Shown: positions 8,725 to 19,900, counted from the stretch's first letter. The stretch is 64,000 nucleotides of DNA from Bremerella volcania (GCF_007748115.1 NZ_CP036289.1:3162001-3226000), one strand, 5' to 3'. Made by a program: numbers and translations. Notes: a model not told the origin generated them from the letters alone.

Positions 8725-11700
8725 ATGAGATCGCTTCGCTGCCATCTACTCATCCTAGCTTTTGGGTTCGTTGGCATTTACGCAACGGCGCACGCATCTG
8801 AGCCCGTCGTTTTATGGGACTTTGGCGCGGAAGAGGAAACACCGCTCATCGCGCACGGGGGCGTCCATCGTGATGTTCCAGGCCCCCGTCCTCCTTCGTA
8901 TCCCGATTTTGAAGATACCAATACGGCGGTCAAGTTTGATGGTCGAGGAGCCTACTTTTCCTACGACGACCCTGGACATCTCAGTCCGTTCGATTTCACT
9001 AACGGCGACTCAATCACCATCGAAGCTTGGGTGAATGCTCGAGATCTGAAAGATAATGAGAACCTGTACATCATGGGGAAAGGTCGTACCGGTAACCCCG
9101 AGTTCGCTCCGGACAATCAGAATTGGGCCCTGCGGCTGAGAGGAGTCAAAGGGACGGCACGCGTCAGCTTTTTGTTCGCGACCCCGGGCAACGGCTCGGG
9201 GTCACACTGGCATCGATGGACCACAAGCGATGGCTTCATCGCGCGCACAGGCTGGCATCACGTGGCCGTCACATACGAGTTTGGTAAGCCTGAGAGTGTC
9301 CAAGGGTGGGTTGACGGCAAACAGTTGCCAGGTGCGTGGGATATGGGGGGGCCGACCACAGTGGCTCCTGTCGTGGATGATGATAGCGTCTGGATAGGGT
9401 CGGCGCTAAAAGGAAGTGCTTCGAATTCGTTTCGCGGATATCTCGATGCAGTCGCACTTCATCGCGTGGCCCTTGATGCGGATACGCTGAAGAAGCGATT
9501 TCACCGAGTAGGCGAAGCGCCAAAGCCAGAACCTGCGCCAGAATCAATGCCGAAACTGGGCGATCTTCCTGCCGATCGTGTGACGGTCACTTTCCACGAA
9601 GGCATGCCGTCTCACACGCGATGGCTCGATTTCGATGAGGATTATCCCGTAGAAGTCACCCGTTGGGAAACATCCGAGTTCCTTACACCACGACTTCCGC
9701 TGCGGTATGACAGCTGGGGAATTCGAGATAGCTGGAATGCCCCAGTGCTGGTGAGAATGGCGGCGGATGTAAACTTGCCTGAAGGGGAACAGACTTTCCT
9801 GCTGCGTGCACGAGGTCTAAGCCGGTTGTGGGTCGATGGGAAGCTTGTCGCCAAGAAGGGGGCTCTTCAAGGATCGCCTAGTGGCGAGGAACCCATCACC
9901 CCGGTTGCCGATCCACCTCTTCCAGGTCATCGGATCAAGCAGCACCGCCTTCACGAAGAGACAGGCATTTTTAGAACAACTAAACAAGGAACGCATCGCG
10001 TCGTCGCCGAGACGATGGCCGGTGGTAAGAAGTTCCGTGCCGAGCCAGGCGAATTCACGGTCGCGCTGCTTACGCCCGACGGAAAGCAGTATCAAGTACT
10101 CGGTCCTGCCGAAAGTCCGGACGCTCCACTCCCTTTGACGGACGAAGCGTTCGAGGGGGCACTTCAGCGCATCGAAAGCTCGTTAGCTTCGCACGACGAC
10201 CGTAACCGACGCGCGGCAGCCAAGTCACGCAATTCCTTTTGGGAAAACCGTCATCGATTGGCCAGGCAGTGGGTCGAAGCTAATCCAGGCCCTGCCATTC
10301 CTCGGCAATCGGCCACGACCAATCCGATCGACACATTCCTTGCCAGTCGAATTGAACAAGCCAAAGCGGCCACCCAAGGAACTTCACCCGAAGAAGCTAA
10401 GCAATTCCATTCGGAAGTTCTTCCCATCTTGCGAAGTGAGTGCTTTCGTTGTCACAGCGAGAAGGACTCAGGCGGTCTCCAGTTAAACTCGCGGGAAATG
10501 GCGGTTGGTGGAGGCTACTCCGGACCGGCAATTGTGCCTGGAGATGCCACGGCCAGCGAAATGATGACGCGTATTCGGCACGAGGATGCCGACATGCGGA
10601 TGCCGCCCACGGGCAAATCGCTTTCTGCGCAGCAAATCAAGACCTTGGAAACTTGGATCAATGACGGCGCGAAATGGCCTGAGTTGCCGCTATCGGCAGA
10701 AGAAACGGAGCTCGCGCCGATTGTGGGCGATGCCAAGTTTATTCGCCGAGCCTATCTCGATACGGTTGGCATTATTCCCACCGAGGATGAGGTACGTGCC
10801 TTCCTGCAAGACAATTCGCCGGACAAAAGAGCCAAGTTGGTCGATCGTCTTCTCGATGATCCGCGCTGGGCAGATCACTGGGTGAGCTACTGGCAAGATG
10901 TCCTGGCCGAGAACCCCACCCTGATCAATGCGACGCTCAACGCCAGTGGCCCATTTCGCTGGTTCCTGCATGATGCACTGCGAGATGATAAATCGCTCGA
11001 CCGAATGGTTACTGAATTGATGATGATGCGAGGTAGCCCCGAAGATGGCGGTAGCGCTGGTTTCGCGAAAGCCGCCCAGAATGATTCTCCGTTTGCCGCA
11101 AAGGGGCACATCGTGGCCAATGCGTTCCTGGGAATTGAACTTCAGTGTGCGCGTTGTCATGACTCCCCTTATCACAGCACGACGCAAGAGGACCTCTACT
11201 CAATTGCGGCCATGTTCGCTAGGAAATCTCTTTCGGTTCCCAAATCAAGTTCGGTCCCAGTCGCGTTCTTCGACAGTCAGGATCGCGAACCACTGATTGA
11301 AGTCACACTCAAACCGGGTCAGGCAGTTCAACCGCAGTGGCCGTTTTCGGACGAAACAGGCATTGAAGATAGCGATGCTCTCGCCGCTTATCTCGAGAAC
11401 GAAAAAGATAGCCGCGAGCGATTAACGGCGCTGGTCACAGCCCCTGAAAACGAACGTTTTGCCGAGGTCTCGGTCAATCGAATTTGGCGAAGACTCGTCG
11501 GCGCGGGGATCGTGGAGCCACCACATGACTGGGAAGGGACGAAGCCGAGTCATCCCGAACTTCTGAAGTGGTTGGCCCGTGACTTTGTCGCCAATGGGTA
11601 CAGCGTCAAGCACACCACGCGACTGATCATGAATTCGGATCTCTACCAGCGCGAAGCGGCTGGAAATCAACAGGATGCCGATTCGACTCGACGACTATTC

Positions 11701-12438
11701 AATGCTCCGCAGCGTCGCCGGATGACGGCCGAGCAGATTGTCGACTCGTTTTATGGTGCGGCTGGAAAGGAAATCGATGTCGAGATGCTGACGCTTGACC
11801 CTGACGGACGTCGACCTGCCAGCAATCGAAACAATTTAGGGTGCGTCGAACGTGCCTGGATGCTGGCGAGTATTTCCAACGAACGTGACCGACCAAGTTT
11901 GACCCTTCCTCGTGTTTCGGTCATCGATGACGTGATGGTCGCTTTCGGTTGGTCCGCCGAGCGTCAGATTCCACGTACCGATCGCGAAACCGAACCGAAT
12001 GTGCTTCAGCCTGCCGTCATCGCCAATGGAACCATGACGGTATGGCTTACCAGGGCATCTCACGAGAGCCCCCTGGCCGACTTGGCCGTTGAAGCAAAGT
12101 CTCCGGAACGACTGGTCGATTCGGTGTTCTTGCGGTTTCTTAGTCGAATGCCAAGTGAACAGGAACGTGCGTTGTTCGCCGATGTCCTTCGTGATGGCTT
12201 TGAAGAACGGCTTGTTCCGAAAGATCAGGTCAAAGAACCGGAACCACTTGAACGACTTCCCCAAGTAACTTGGTCAAATCATTTACGTTCCGACGCAAAT
12301 ACCATTCAGCAAGAGCATGCACGCCGAGCGCGAGTTGGGCCACCTGCTGATCCACGACTTCAGCCCAAATGGCGCGAGGTGTATGAAGACATGGTGTGGA
12401 GCGTCGTGAATTTGCGAGAATTCGTCTGGATACCCTAG
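8725..12438 (+). CDS. LamG + PSCyt1 + DUF1549/DUF1553 planctomycete cytochrome protein
   Basis: A 1237-residue secreted protein typical of planctomycetes. A signal peptide ([20 protein letters not shown]) is followed by a LamG/concanavalin-like domain (about 40-260), a linker, a PSCyt1 domain with a c-type haem motif CFRCH (near 575), then DUF1549 ([13 protein letters not shown], a second haem-like CARCH) and DUF1553 (about 900-1230). A TTG two codons upstream of 8725 is also open, but the ATG is the better start. Such proteins are nearly always paired with a DUF1501 protein, which follows here after 53 bases. A role in extracellular polysaccharide or redox metabolism has been proposed for the family; the reaction is unknown. 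Confidence 0.92.
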   Translation: MRSLRCHLLILAFGFVGIYATAHASEPVVLWDFGAEEETPLIAHGGVHRDVPGPRPPSYPDFEDTNTAVKFDGRGAYFSYDDPGHLSPFDFTNGDSITIEAWVNARDLKDNENLYIMGKGRTGNPEFAPDNQNWALRLRGVKGTARVSFLFATPGNGSGSHWHRWTTSDGFIARTGWHHVAVTYEFGKPESVQGWVDGKQLPGAWDMGGPTTVAPVVDDDSVWIGSALKGSASNSFRGYLDAVALHRVALDADTLKKRFHRVGEAPKPEPAPESMPKLGDLPADRVTVTFHEGMPSHTRWLDFDEDYPVEVTRWETSEFLTPRLPLRYDSWGIRDSWNAPVLVRMAADVNLPEGEQTFLLRARGLSRLWVDGKLVAKKGALQGSPSGEEPITPVADPPLPGHRIKQHRLHEETGIFRTTKQGTHRVVAETMAGGKKFRAEPGEFTVALLTPDGKQYQVLGPAESPDAPLPLTDEAFEGALQRIESSLASHDDRNRRAAAKSRNSFWENRHRLARQWVEANPGPAIPRQSATTNPIDTFLASRIEQAKAATQGTSPEEAKQFHSEVLPILRSECFRCHSEKDSGGLQLNSREMAVGGGYSGPAIVPGDATASEMMTRIRHEDADMRMPPTGKSLSAQQIKTLETWINDGAKWPELPLSAEETELAPIVGDAKFIRRAYLDTVGIIPTEDEVRAFLQDNSPDKRAKLVDRLLDDPRWADHWVSYWQDVLAENPTLINATLNASGPFRWFLHDALRDDKSLDRMVTELMMMRGSPEDGGSAGFAKAAQNDSPFAAKGHIVANAFLGIELQCARCHDSPYHSTTQEDLYSIAAMFARKSLSVPKSSSVPVAFFDSQDREPLIEVTLKPGQAVQPQWPFSDETGIEDSDALAAYLENEKDSRERLTALVTAPENERFAEVSVNRIWRRLVGAGIVEPPHDWEGTKPSHPELLKWLARDFVANGYSVKHTTRLIMNSDLYQREAAGNQQDADSTRRLFNAPQRRRMTAEQIVDSFYGAAGKEIDVEMLTLDPDGRRPASNRNNLGCVERAWMLASISNERDRPSLTLPRVSVIDDVMVAFGWSAERQIPRTDRETEPNVLQPAVIANGTMTVWLTRASHESPLADLAVEAKSPERLVDSVFLRFLSRMPSEQERALFADVLRDGFEERLVPKDQVKEPEPLERLPQVTWSNHLRSDANTIQQEHARRARVGPPADPRLQPKWREVYEDMVWSVVNLREFVWIP

Positions 12439-12491
12439 CAGTTGGCGATATCCCCGAACCCATTAAAACCACCGGCAACAAGCGGATTACG

Positions 12492-13787
12492 ATGAGTAAC
12501 TTCAACTCAAATTCTGGCGTTAATCGGCGACAATTTCTTGCTGCTTCCGCGGCAACAGCAATGGCGAGCTCAGTTGCTGGCGCCATGCCCATGGGTAGCC
12601 GGATCAGCGGTCAGGCCGAGCATGTCATCTCCATTTGGCTGGGGGGTGGCATGGGGCAGATCGATACGTTTGACCCAAAGGCCAAGGGGGACCCGAAGGC
12701 CCGGAAACCAGGCGCATATTACGATGCTATTCCAACCTGCGTTAACGACGTTCAGGTCTGCGAGCATCTCTCGAAGCTGGCACCAATCATGGATCGTGTT
12801 ACCGCGGTTCGTACGGTCAACCACGCCGTAATCGACGAACACGCCGCAGCGACGAACTGGATGCATGTGGGAAGACCTGTCAGTGGAACGGTGGTTTATC
12901 CATCGCTTGGGTCAATCGTCGCGCATGAACGCGGAGCGGCATCCGACGACGTGCCAGCCTACGTTCTCATTGGTTACCCCAACGCGACCCGTGGGCCAGG
13001 TTTTCTGGGAGCACAGCATAGTTACCTTTATTTGACGGAAACCGGCCGCGGACCGGCAGGTTTGTCACCACCGTTGGGGGTCGACCGCGCGCGTCAGAAG
13101 CGGCGGGAAAGCTTTCTGACAAAACTTCGCAGCTTGCAGCCGGAAACGCGAGAGGCTGTCTTGAAGGATTACGAGGCGACCATCGACCTCAGTCTAAAAC
13201 TAAGTGGTCCTGAGTTCATGAGCAGCTTCGACCTTGAGCAAGAAGCGGCCGACTTACGCGAGGGATACGGTGGCGAGTTCGGACAGCGATGTCTATTGGC
13301 CCGGCGTCTGGTCGAACGGGGCGTTCGTTTCATCGAAGTCTCGCACAACCTCAACTTTTTGAATGGTGCTGGTTGGGACGTTCACAATGGCGGCATTCTT
13401 GAACAGCATAGGCTGATTCAGGAACTCGACACGGCGATGGCGGCGCTGATCCTCGACCTTGAACAGCGTAAGATGCTCGACAAGACGCTCATCGTCGTCA
13501 CTACCGAGTTTGGCCGTCCGCCGGAATTCGATAGTGGTGGTGGCCGCGGTCACCAAGGTTCGGCGTTCACGTGTGTGCTGGCTGGTGGAGGGCTGAAGCA
13601 TTCCGGGGCCTATGGTCAGACGGACGAACTCGCGAAGAAGATCGTCAGCGACCCAGTCTCGGTTCCTGACTTTTTCGCGACAATTCACGCCGCGATGGGC
13701 ATTGACTACGCCAAGTCGCTTTACGATGGCGACCGACCTGTGCCGATCACCGATGGCGGCCAGCCGATCAAGGCCTTGTTCGCTTAA
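12492..13787 (+). CDS. DUF1501 family protein, Tat-exported
   Basis: A 431-residue protein of the DUF1501 family, distantly related to the alkaline phosphatase/sulfatase fold. ATG at 12492 gives a twin-arginine signal ([17 protein letters not shown]), whereas the frame continuing up to 12396 runs inside the preceding gene. Motifs typical of the family are [16 protein letters not shown] near the start, [14 protein letters not shown] in the middle and [10 protein letters not shown] with GRGHQG toward the end. It is the standard partner of DUF1549/1553 proteins and forms a two-gene operon with the upstream gene. Its stop lies 10 bases from the convergent dprA stop. Molecular function is unknown. 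Confidence 0.92.
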   Translation: MSNFNSNSGVNRRQFLAASAATAMASSVAGAMPMGSRISGQAEHVISIWLGGGMGQIDTFDPKAKGDPKARKPGAYYDAIPTCVNDVQVCEHLSKLAPIMDRVTAVRTVNHAVIDEHAAATNWMHVGRPVSGTVVYPSLGSIVAHERGAASDDVPAYVLIGYPNATRGPGFLGAQHSYLYLTETGRGPAGLSPPLGVDRARQKRRESFLTKLRSLQPETREAVLKDYEATIDLSLKLSGPEFMSSFDLEQEAADLREGYGGEFGQRCLLARRLVERGVRFIEVSHNLNFLNGAGWDVHNGGILEQHRLIQELDTAMAALILDLEQRKMLDKTLIVVTTEFGRPPEFDSGGGRGHQGSAFTCVLAGGGLKHSGAYGQTDELAKKIVSDPVSVPDFFATIHAAMGIDYAKSLYDGDRPVPITDGGQPIKALFA

Positions 13788-13797
13788 CATGATGGGC

Positions 13798-14928
13798 TCA
13801 GGCGATACGCTGCACGGTCGTACCGTTGGTTCGCACGATGAGTCGTTTCATTTCTAAGATGCTGAGCGTCGACAGCACGCGGTGTACCGGTAACTTCGAC
13901 CGTGCGACGAGTGCGTCCAGCGACATCGGAGTCAGATCGATATGCTGAAGGACTAGTTGTTCCTGATCGTTCAACTGGAGTTCTGCTGGCTGGAGAACCG
14001 TCTTCTGCTCAGAGACTTGCAGCGGCTTACGTAGCGGACCAAGTTGCTCGATAACATCGTCGACCGACTGTACCAGCGTGGCTCCATCCCGGATCAGGTT
14101 ATTCACGCCCCGGGCCACCGGGTTGTCGATTTGGCCTGGTACGGCGAAGACTTCCCGGTTTTGCTCCATCGCCATGCGGGCTGAAATTAAGGCGCCACTT
14201 CGCGCTGCAGCTTCAATAATCACTACCCCCAGGCTCATCCCTGTGATCAACCGGTTTCGCTGTGGGAACGCTCCTGCGATGGGGCTCACTAAGGGCGCTG
14301 ACTCACTGACGAGCGCCCCGCTTTCGGCGACCTCCTTGGCTAGGTCTTCGTGTTCCGGTGGATAGATCTTCGAGACACCTCCGCCCAGAAATGCAATCGT
14401 TCGGCCACCGGCCTTGATCGCCCCGCGATGAGCGGCCCCATCGATGCCGCGGGCCAGTCCACTAACGATGGTAAAGCCTGCTTTGGCCAATTCATAGCCG
14501 AAACGCTCGGCCTGTTTCTTGCCATAGTGCGTCGCATGCCGTGTTCCCACAATCGCCACCGCCAACTCGTCGCAGGGGAGGATCTCTCCCTTGACAAACA
14601 ACAAGGTGGGCGGATCAGCGATCTCGCGCAGCAGTTCTGGGAAGCCCTCACAGGAACGCGTCAGAATTTGGATGTCGAAATCATGACAATGATCAAGCTC
14701 ACGTTGTACGTCCAGATTGCTGGCGGAGACGATCGTTTTGGCAACTTTGGGCCCAATGCCCTGCACTGCTTGAAGTTGGCTTGACGTTGCCGAGAGCGCA
14801 GCGGATAGCGACCCAAAATAGGTCTGAAGTGCCTGAACTTTCGCCGGGCCAATTCCCGAACTCAGTGCCAGGCGTAATGCGGCGATAAACTCGGGGTCTT
14901 TTAGCGTATTGTCGTCGACGGAACTCAT
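13798..14928 (-). CDS. dprA: DNA-processing protein DprA
   Basis: A 376-residue DprA/Smf protein that loads RecA on incoming single-stranded DNA during natural transformation. Order of parts: an N-terminal helix-hairpin-helix/SAM-like region (SGIGPAKVQ and VQGIGPKVAK, residues 20-70), the Rossmann-like core (IVGTRHATHYGKKQAE, IVSGLARGIDGAAH, FLGGGVSKIYPPEH), and a C-terminal winged-helix domain (about 310-375). The length is typical of three-domain DprA. It follows aroB on the same strand with an 80-base gap. No other competence gene is in the window. Confidence 0.96.
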   Translation of the reverse strand: MSSVDDNTLKDPEFIAALRLALSSGIGPAKVQALQTYFGSLSAALSATSSQLQAVQGIGPKVAKTIVSASNLDVQRELDHCHDFDIQILTRSCEGFPELLREIADPPTLLFVKGEILPCDELAVAIVGTRHATHYGKKQAERFGYELAKAGFTIVSGLARGIDGAAHRGAIKAGGRTIAFLGGGVSKIYPPEHEDLAKEVAESGALVSESAPLVSPIAGAFPQRNRLITGMSLGVVIIEAAARSGALISARMAMEQNREVFAVPGQIDNPVARGVNNLIRDGATLVQSVDDVIEQLGPLRKPLQVSEQKTVLQPAELQLNDQEQLVLQHIDLTPMSLDALVARSKLPVHRVLSTLSILEMKRLIVRTNGTTVQRIA

Positions 14929-15008
14929 TCGAGCAGCACCTTGAGGATGGCATTCAAGTCCGCCATTATAGGGGGTGCTGCTTGGGTGTCGAGGATATAT
15001 TCGACCAA

Positions 15009-16130
15009 CTAACTCGCGTATCCGTCGGTCCAGGCCTGCATGGCGACATCTTGCGGAACATCAGGCGTGAGCACGACTTTGCCAATGCAATGCGGGACGA
15101 TGAATCGCAGCTTGCCGTGTTCTACCTTTTTGTCGCGTTGCATTGCAGAAAGGATGGCTGCTTCGTCCAGCTTGGGAACGTCTACAGGTAGTCCTAAGGC
15201 AGTCAGAAGCTTGTGTTGACGCTCCGTTGCCTCGGGAGCGAACACACCAAGTTTTTCCCCTAGCCGAGACGCACATAACATCCCGACTGCGACGGCTTCG
15301 CCGTGGAGGTACTCGCCGTAGCCGGATACGGTTTCCAAGGCATGACAGTAAGTGTGTCCGTAGTTGAGGATCGCACGCAGGCCCGTGGTCTCGCGCTCGT
15401 CTTCAGCGACAACTTGAGCTTTCAGTTCACAGCTTCGCGCGACGATCTTCTGCAGTACGGTCGCATCTCGATCAAGGATCGGCTGAACATTGGCTTCGAG
15501 ATACTCGAAAAACTCTGGATCGAGTATCACACCGTACTTTACGACTTCGGCTAGGCCAGATAAATATTCGCGTTTCGGAAGCGTTTCTAACACCGCAGTA
15601 TCGATCAGAACGCCTCGGGGCTGCCAGAAACATCCCACGATATTCTTCGCTGCTGGCAAGTTGATGCCGACTTTACCGCCAACGCTGCTGTCAACCTGAG
15701 CGAGTAGCGTGGTTGGAATCTGAAAGAAGTCGAGGCCCCGCGTCATCGTGGCCGCAATGAAGCCTGCCAGGTCACCGATCACACCGCCTCCCAGGGCCAC
15801 CACACTGGACTTTCTATCAACGCGATCTGCCAGCGCCTTTTCCCACAACTCTTGGGAAGTTGCCACTGACTTGCTGGGCTCGCCAGCGGGGACAACTAGC
15901 TTGGTGACACGGATACCTTCCGATTTCAGGCTCTCGCTCACCGGTTCGAGATAGTGCCTGGCAACATGGTCGTCACTGATCAGAACCGCATGAGTTACGC
16001 TCCGCAATGAAGTAATCCAGCGACCCACCTCTGCCAAGTTGCCTGTTCCGATGGAGATGTCGTAAGAACGCTCGGACAGAGGAACATGAACGGTCTGCGA
16101 CGCGAAGCGGGTAGAATCTGTGGGGGTCAT
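15009..16130 (-). CDS. aroB: 3-dehydroquinate synthase
   Basis: AroB converts 3-deoxy-D-arabino-heptulosonate 7-phosphate to 3-dehydroquinate, second step of the shikimate route. NAD- and zinc-binding signatures are present: ALGGGVIGDLAGFIAAT, FFQIPTTLLAQVDSSVGGKVG and the metal His in NYGHTYCHALE. ATG at 16130 gives a 373-residue protein of normal size; the frame runs up to 16256 but those extra residues overlap the upstream small gene and look unlike AroB. A small conserved-looking gene lies 29 bases upstream and dprA 80 bases downstream, all on the minus strand. Confidence 0.96.
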   Translation of the reverse strand: MTPTDSTRFASQTVHVPLSERSYDISIGTGNLAEVGRWITSLRSVTHAVLISDDHVARHYLEPVSESLKSEGIRVTKLVVPAGEPSKSVATSQELWEKALADRVDRKSSVVALGGGVIGDLAGFIAATMTRGLDFFQIPTTLLAQVDSSVGGKVGINLPAAKNIVGCFWQPRGVLIDTAVLETLPKREYLSGLAEVVKYGVILDPEFFEYLEANVQPILDRDATVLQKIVARSCELKAQVVAEDERETTGLRAILNYGHTYCHALETVSGYGEYLHGEAVAVGMLCASRLGEKLGVFAPEATERQHKLLTALGLPVDVPKLDEAAILSAMQRDKKVEHGKLRFIVPHCIGKVVLTPDVPQDVAMQAWTDGYAS

Positions 16131-16159
16131 TGGAATCTTAGGGATTATCGTGGACTTGA

Positions 16160-16435
16160 TTAGGTGTTCGCTTCCAGCCGAGACACGTCTTGTTGCGTAA
16201 CGGTAATCTGGCGGCAGAAGCCTGTGTGCAGGCGAACGTACTCCAGATGACCGCAAGCCGCGGCATTGGCATGAAGCTGCCGAGCGATCATCCCCCGCTT
16301 TTCCACGGGAACATCGGCTAACTCTTCCGGCCAGATCGTCTTTTCCTCGACAATCAACGATTCGCGGTAGGGGTCGAATTTGTCCGGCAACAGACTATCC
16401 TTTGAGAGTCTCGGCAGGCTACTAGGGTTCGCCAT
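16160..16435 (-). CDS. Small hypothetical protein upstream of aroB
   Basis: A 91-residue soluble protein that I do not recognise. It is rich in charged residues, has no membrane segment or signal peptide, and contains two cysteines (one in AACGHLEY, one in GFCRQIT) with nearby histidines. An in-frame GTG precedes the ATG by one codon. It sits 29 bases upstream of aroB in the same direction, and no better reading frame covers this interval, so it is probably a real co-transcribed gene. Function unknown. Confidence 0.65.
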   Translation of the reverse strand: MANPSSLPRLSKDSLLPDKFDPYRESLIVEEKTIWPEELADVPVEKRGMIARQLHANAAACGHLEYVRLHTGFCRQITVTQQDVSRLEANT

Positions 16436-16505
16436 CACGACGATCCAATCCCTTTCGAGTATAAATCAGCTGAGCTTGGCCGAACATTCCCGATAGGAGA
16501 TCTCG

Positions 16506-17006
16506 TTGTCATCTTCCCTTAAGATTAGGTTTTATCGGCCCGGCTTCAGTTCGGGTAAGCTGGTCGTCGCTGCCATGATATTGATCGCGGCAATCTTGGC
16601 CGGGATTACGGTTTGGCATCATTGGTCGAAGGGATATGCCTCGATTGCCTACTGGGGAGCAACCAATGGCGAAAACATACGCTATGCCCCGGTCGTCCAT
16701 CTGAAGACTAGTGGTAAGACGTTCGATATCTCCCAGGCTCGCGGCTTGGTTCATTTTCGCCAGGCATTGATTGAAGATGCCAGTTTTATAGGAACCACTT
16801 CCCAGGAAGCTACACAGCCTGAGTGGACGCACGAAGTGGTCTTTTCGTGGCCGGAAAAGAGTGAGTCGACCATCGTCCAGTTCGACCTTGCGAAAGGATT
16901 GCTGTCTCTGCCAGATCAACCCAGTATTTTAGTCGCTAAGCCAGAGCCAACACTCAGTGGACTCAATACATTCTTCGCCGATGTGACCTCGGCGTTAGAT
17001 CAGTAG
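16506..17006 (+). CDS. Single-pass membrane-anchored hypothetical protein
   Basis: A 166-residue protein with one N-terminal membrane anchor (residues 19-38, LVVAAMILIAAILAGITVW) and a soluble, mostly beta-rich remainder. No known motif. The start is a TTG at 16506, supported by a strong ribosome site (AGGAG, about 7 bases upstream) and the absence of any nearby ATG that would keep the anchor. It is divergent from the aroB group and its stop lies 13 bases from the convergent rhomboid stop. Function unknown. Confidence 0.7.
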   Translation: MSSSLKIRFYRPGFSSGKLVVAAMILIAAILAGITVWHHWSKGYASIAYWGATNGENIRYAPVVHLKTSGKTFDISQARGLVHFRQALIEDASFIGTTSQEATQPEWTHEVVFSWPEKSESTIVQFDLAKGLLSLPDQPSILVAKPEPTLSGLNTFFADVTSALDQ

Positions 17007-17019
17007 CAATATTAATATT

Positions 17020-18024
17020 CTACCGGCGAGTCATTGCTTGGACGTAACCCACCAACATGCCGGCAACCAAGCCGCCTGTGTGGGCCAGGTTAGCGACACC
17101 GCCCATCAGGCCAAACCAGCAGAGGAAGAACCAGATCATTAACATAATGATCGACGACTGGTTGATCATGATGCCGAAGGTCGGGTCGTGATTGGAACGC
17201 ATCCAGAGATAGCCGAACAACCCGTAAACGACGCCGGAGTAGCCCAGGAAGTTAACACCACCGTAGAAACGCTCGAATTGAACCAAGTCGCCGCCATACA
17301 ACTGGATGTACATCGGGATCAACCCTTGGGCCAGATTCCCAGCGAGTGCTAATCCGAGGTTCAACAGCAGGAACTGAAAACTCCCCATCCTACGTTCCAG
17401 AATTGGTCCCAGCATGAAAAGCATGTACATGTTGAAACCAACATGCAAAATGGCCATGCTTCCAGTGCGGGCGTGAAGAAATGCCGGGGTAATTAGTCGC
17501 CATACTTGTCCTCGTTCGATCGTGCGAAGCGAGTTGGGTTCCGGCGAAATCCCGTAGGCTTGCAAGTCTTGTGGGGAAAGAAAGCTGAGCGCTCCGTAGA
17601 TCTGATCACCCAAACCAGGGTCTTTCAGTGAAAAGTTGGATGCGAACATTCCAGCAAGTGCGATCACGATGCAAATGATCATGATGCCCTTGGTGACTGG
17701 TGCTCCGGAAAGTCCTCCACCCAAGGCGACCGAACGGTGCTTCACTTCATGGACGTTTCTGCGACGCTCCCTTTCGCGAAGCTGCTCCATCTTGCGGATG
17801 CCAGCGGCTTCTTCGCCGGCGGAACGATAGCGACTATCGTCCGGATTCGAGCGAAACGCTTCTAGTTCGGTACGTGCCTGGTCGACCTGGTTTTCTTCGT
17901 GAATCCAGATCATCCAGTCTCCCTGCGAGTTCGCATCGGCTTTGGAATGGATGCCTTGCGTCAACAAATAGTCGACGAAGCGAGCAGCATGGGTTTCGGA
18001 AGAGAGCTTACCGATTTGGCGCAT
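17020..18024 (-). CDS. Rhomboid family intramembrane serine protease (GlpG-like)
   Basis: A 334-residue membrane protease. The N-terminal 70 residues resemble the cytoplasmic domain of GlpG (ETHAARFVDYLLTQGI). A charged linker and a six-helix rhomboid core follow. The catalytic serine is in LGYSGVVYGLFGY and the partner histidine in NLAHTGGLVAGM, so the catalytic dyad is intact. The HxxxN-type loop is HVGFNMYMLFMLG. It cleaves membrane proteins within or near the bilayer; substrates are unknown. It follows nagB by 12 bases on the minus strand. Confidence 0.93.
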   Translation of the reverse strand: MRQIGKLSSETHAARFVDYLLTQGIHSKADANSQGDWMIWIHEENQVDQARTELEAFRSNPDDSRYRSAGEEAAGIRKMEQLRERERRRNVHEVKHRSVALGGGLSGAPVTKGIMIICIVIALAGMFASNFSLKDPGLGDQIYGALSFLSPQDLQAYGISPEPNSLRTIERGQVWRLITPAFLHARTGSMAILHVGFNMYMLFMLGPILERRMGSFQFLLLNLGLALAGNLAQGLIPMYIQLYGGDLVQFERFYGGVNFLGYSGVVYGLFGYLWMRSNHDPTFGIMINQSSIIMLMIWFFLCWFGLMGGVANLAHTGGLVAGMLVGYVQAMTRR

Positions 18025-18036
18025 GACATTCTGTGG

Positions 18037-18828
18037 TTATTTGACTTCTCCGGATTGAAGCCGCCGATGCGCCTCCTCTACCTCATCGTAGTAGGAACGC
18101 CGCTGCAATTGCGAGGCCGATTCTTCGTCGAGAATCACAACCACGTCCCGATGGAACTGCAATGCACTGCCGGTGACTTGTGCCGTAACCGGTCCTTCGA
18201 CCGTCGCGGCGATTGCTTCGGCTTTTTCCTTGCCGAAAGCGAGAAGAATACACTTCTTCGATTCCAGGATGGTACCTACTCCCATCGTGATGGCCAAGCG
18301 AGGTACGTCTTCTTCGGTTCCGAAAAACCGGGCATTGTCCCGAATGGTTTCCGGCGCCAACGTCTTCAAACGTGTACGACTCCCCAGCGAGGAACCAGGC
18401 TCATTGAACGCGATATGGCCGTCGCGGCCAATCCCCAAGATCTGCAAGTCGATGCCGCCCGCCTCGTCGATCATAGCTTCGTATTGAGATCCGTAAGTCT
18501 CGTAGTCGAGTGCCCGGCCGTCAGGCACGTGCGTATTTCGAATGTCGATATTGATGTGACGGAATAGGTTTTCCGTCATGAAGTGACGGTAGCTTTGCGG
18601 GTGAGTTGGGGGCAGGCCAACGTATTCATCCAAGTTAAAAGAGGTAACTCGCGAAAAATCGAGTCCTTCTCCCTGGTGCATGCGGATCAGCTCCTGGTAG
18701 AGCTTCAGCGGGGTCCCGCCGGTCGCTAAACCCAGGATAGCACGGGGTTTCTTGCGAACGAGTTGGGCAACAATCGCGGCGGCACGTTGACTTCCATGTT
18801 CGGCCGAAGATTCGATGATGACACGCAC
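18037..18828 (-). CDS. nagB: Glucosamine-6-phosphate deaminase
   Basis: A 263-residue cytoplasmic enzyme converting glucosamine 6-phosphate to fructose 6-phosphate and ammonia. Typical motifs are LATGGTPLKLYQEL, TSFNLDEYVGL, QSYRHFM, LGIGRDGHIAFNEPGSSL and the LTMGVGTI-type segment LAITMGVGTILES. Size matches the family. It is first of a two-gene run with the rhomboid protease; no nagA is seen nearby. It probably serves amino-sugar catabolism. Confidence 0.95.
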   Translation of the reverse strand: MRVIIESSAEHGSQRAAAIVAQLVRKKPRAILGLATGGTPLKLYQELIRMHQGEGLDFSRVTSFNLDEYVGLPPTHPQSYRHFMTENLFRHINIDIRNTHVPDGRALDYETYGSQYEAMIDEAGGIDLQILGIGRDGHIAFNEPGSSLGSRTRLKTLAPETIRDNARFFGTEEDVPRLAITMGVGTILESKKCILLAFGKEKAEAIAATVEGPVTAQVTGSALQFHRDVVVILDEESASQLQRRSYYDEVEEAHRRLQSGEVK

Positions 18829-19063
18829 AGGGCGTTTCCTCTAACTTCTTAAAGGGGCTTAGCAGTAGGATGCTATCAAGATCTCGATCATAGACCACCA
18901 GCACCGGGCCGAAAAGGCAACGATCATATAAAGTTGCGCGGGAATTCAGGGAAAACCGGTCTGGAATTCAAATGGCGGTCCTGATTACAATCCCTCGCGA
19001 TGCTGGCACCGCTGCACGCGCCAGAATTGCCGGAAAGTTTCGCTTTACAACAAGGAGGTTGTC

Positions 19064-19900
19064 ATGCGGTCGATTGCTATCTTGAATCAAAAAGGGGGCG
19101 TTGGAAAAACGACCACCGCCGTCAACCTCGCTTCCGCCATCGCTCGTATGGGGCACAAAGTGTGTGTCCTGGACCTTGATCCTCAGGCCCATGCCTCGCT
19201 GCATCTCGGGATTGGCGTCGCCTCTGGGGCGGAATCCGTTTACCAGGTGCTCATGGGCGAAGCGTCACTGGAAGACGTTCGTCACCAAGCTGGCGAAAAC
19301 CTGTGGTGTATTCCGGCTCACCTCGATTTGGCAGCAGCTGAAATGGAACTTGCCGGCGAAGTAGGTCGCGAGATGATTCTCCGTGACGCGATGGAGGTCC
19401 ATGGTCAACAGTATGATTACCTAATCATCGACTGCCCGCCGAGTCTGGGCGTGCTGACTCTCAATGCATTGGCTTGCGTGGACGAAGTTTTTTTGCCGCT
19501 GCAGCCCCACTTCCTGGCGTTGCATGGCTTGAGCAAACTGCTTCGGACGGTGGACATCGTTTCCAAACGAATCAATCCGTGCTTGAAGTTGACCGGCGTC
19601 GTGCTGTGCCTGTTTGAATCGGGTACGCGACTGGCTGGCGAAGTAGCCGGCGACGTACACGAGTTCTTCAATCGGGGAACCGCCGAAGGTAGAACGTGGG
19701 CGAGTGCGGAAGTTTTTCAAACGCGTATCCGCCGCAATATCCGCCTGGCCGAAGCACCGAGTTTCGGGCAGTCGATTTTCGATTATGACCCCAGTTCCAA
19801 CGGTGCTGAAGACTACACCAACCTGGCTCGCGAAGTCTTGGGCCTAGGTGTGGCCAGCAAATCCACCGAAGACTCGCTGGCTGAATCGGCCGCGGCTTAG
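19064..19900 (+). CDS. ParA-family (MinD/Soj-type) ATPase
   Basis: A 278-residue deviant-Walker ATPase. Walker A is KGGVGKTTTAVNLA (residues 9-22), Walker A' is VLDLDPQAHAS, and Walker B is YLIIDCPPSLGVLT. The C-terminal half is like chromosomal ParA/Soj (RNIRLAEAPSFGQSI). Start at 19064 is supported by a near-perfect ribosome site (AAGGAGG, 7 bases upstream). No ParB gene or evident parS site is in the window, so it may be an orphan ParA that positions another cargo. It is probably monocistronic, divergent from nagB. Confidence 0.9.
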   Translation: MRSIAILNQKGGVGKTTTAVNLASAIARMGHKVCVLDLDPQAHASLHLGIGVASGAESVYQVLMGEASLEDVRHQAGENLWCIPAHLDLAAAEMELAGEVGREMILRDAMEVHGQQYDYLIIDCPPSLGVLTLNALACVDEVFLPLQPHFLALHGLSKLLRTVDIVSKRINPCLKLTGVVLCLFESGTRLAGEVAGDVHEFFNRGTAEGRTWASAEVFQTRIRRNIRLAEAPSFGQSIFDYDPSSNGAEDYTNLAREVLGLGVASKSTEDSLAESAAA

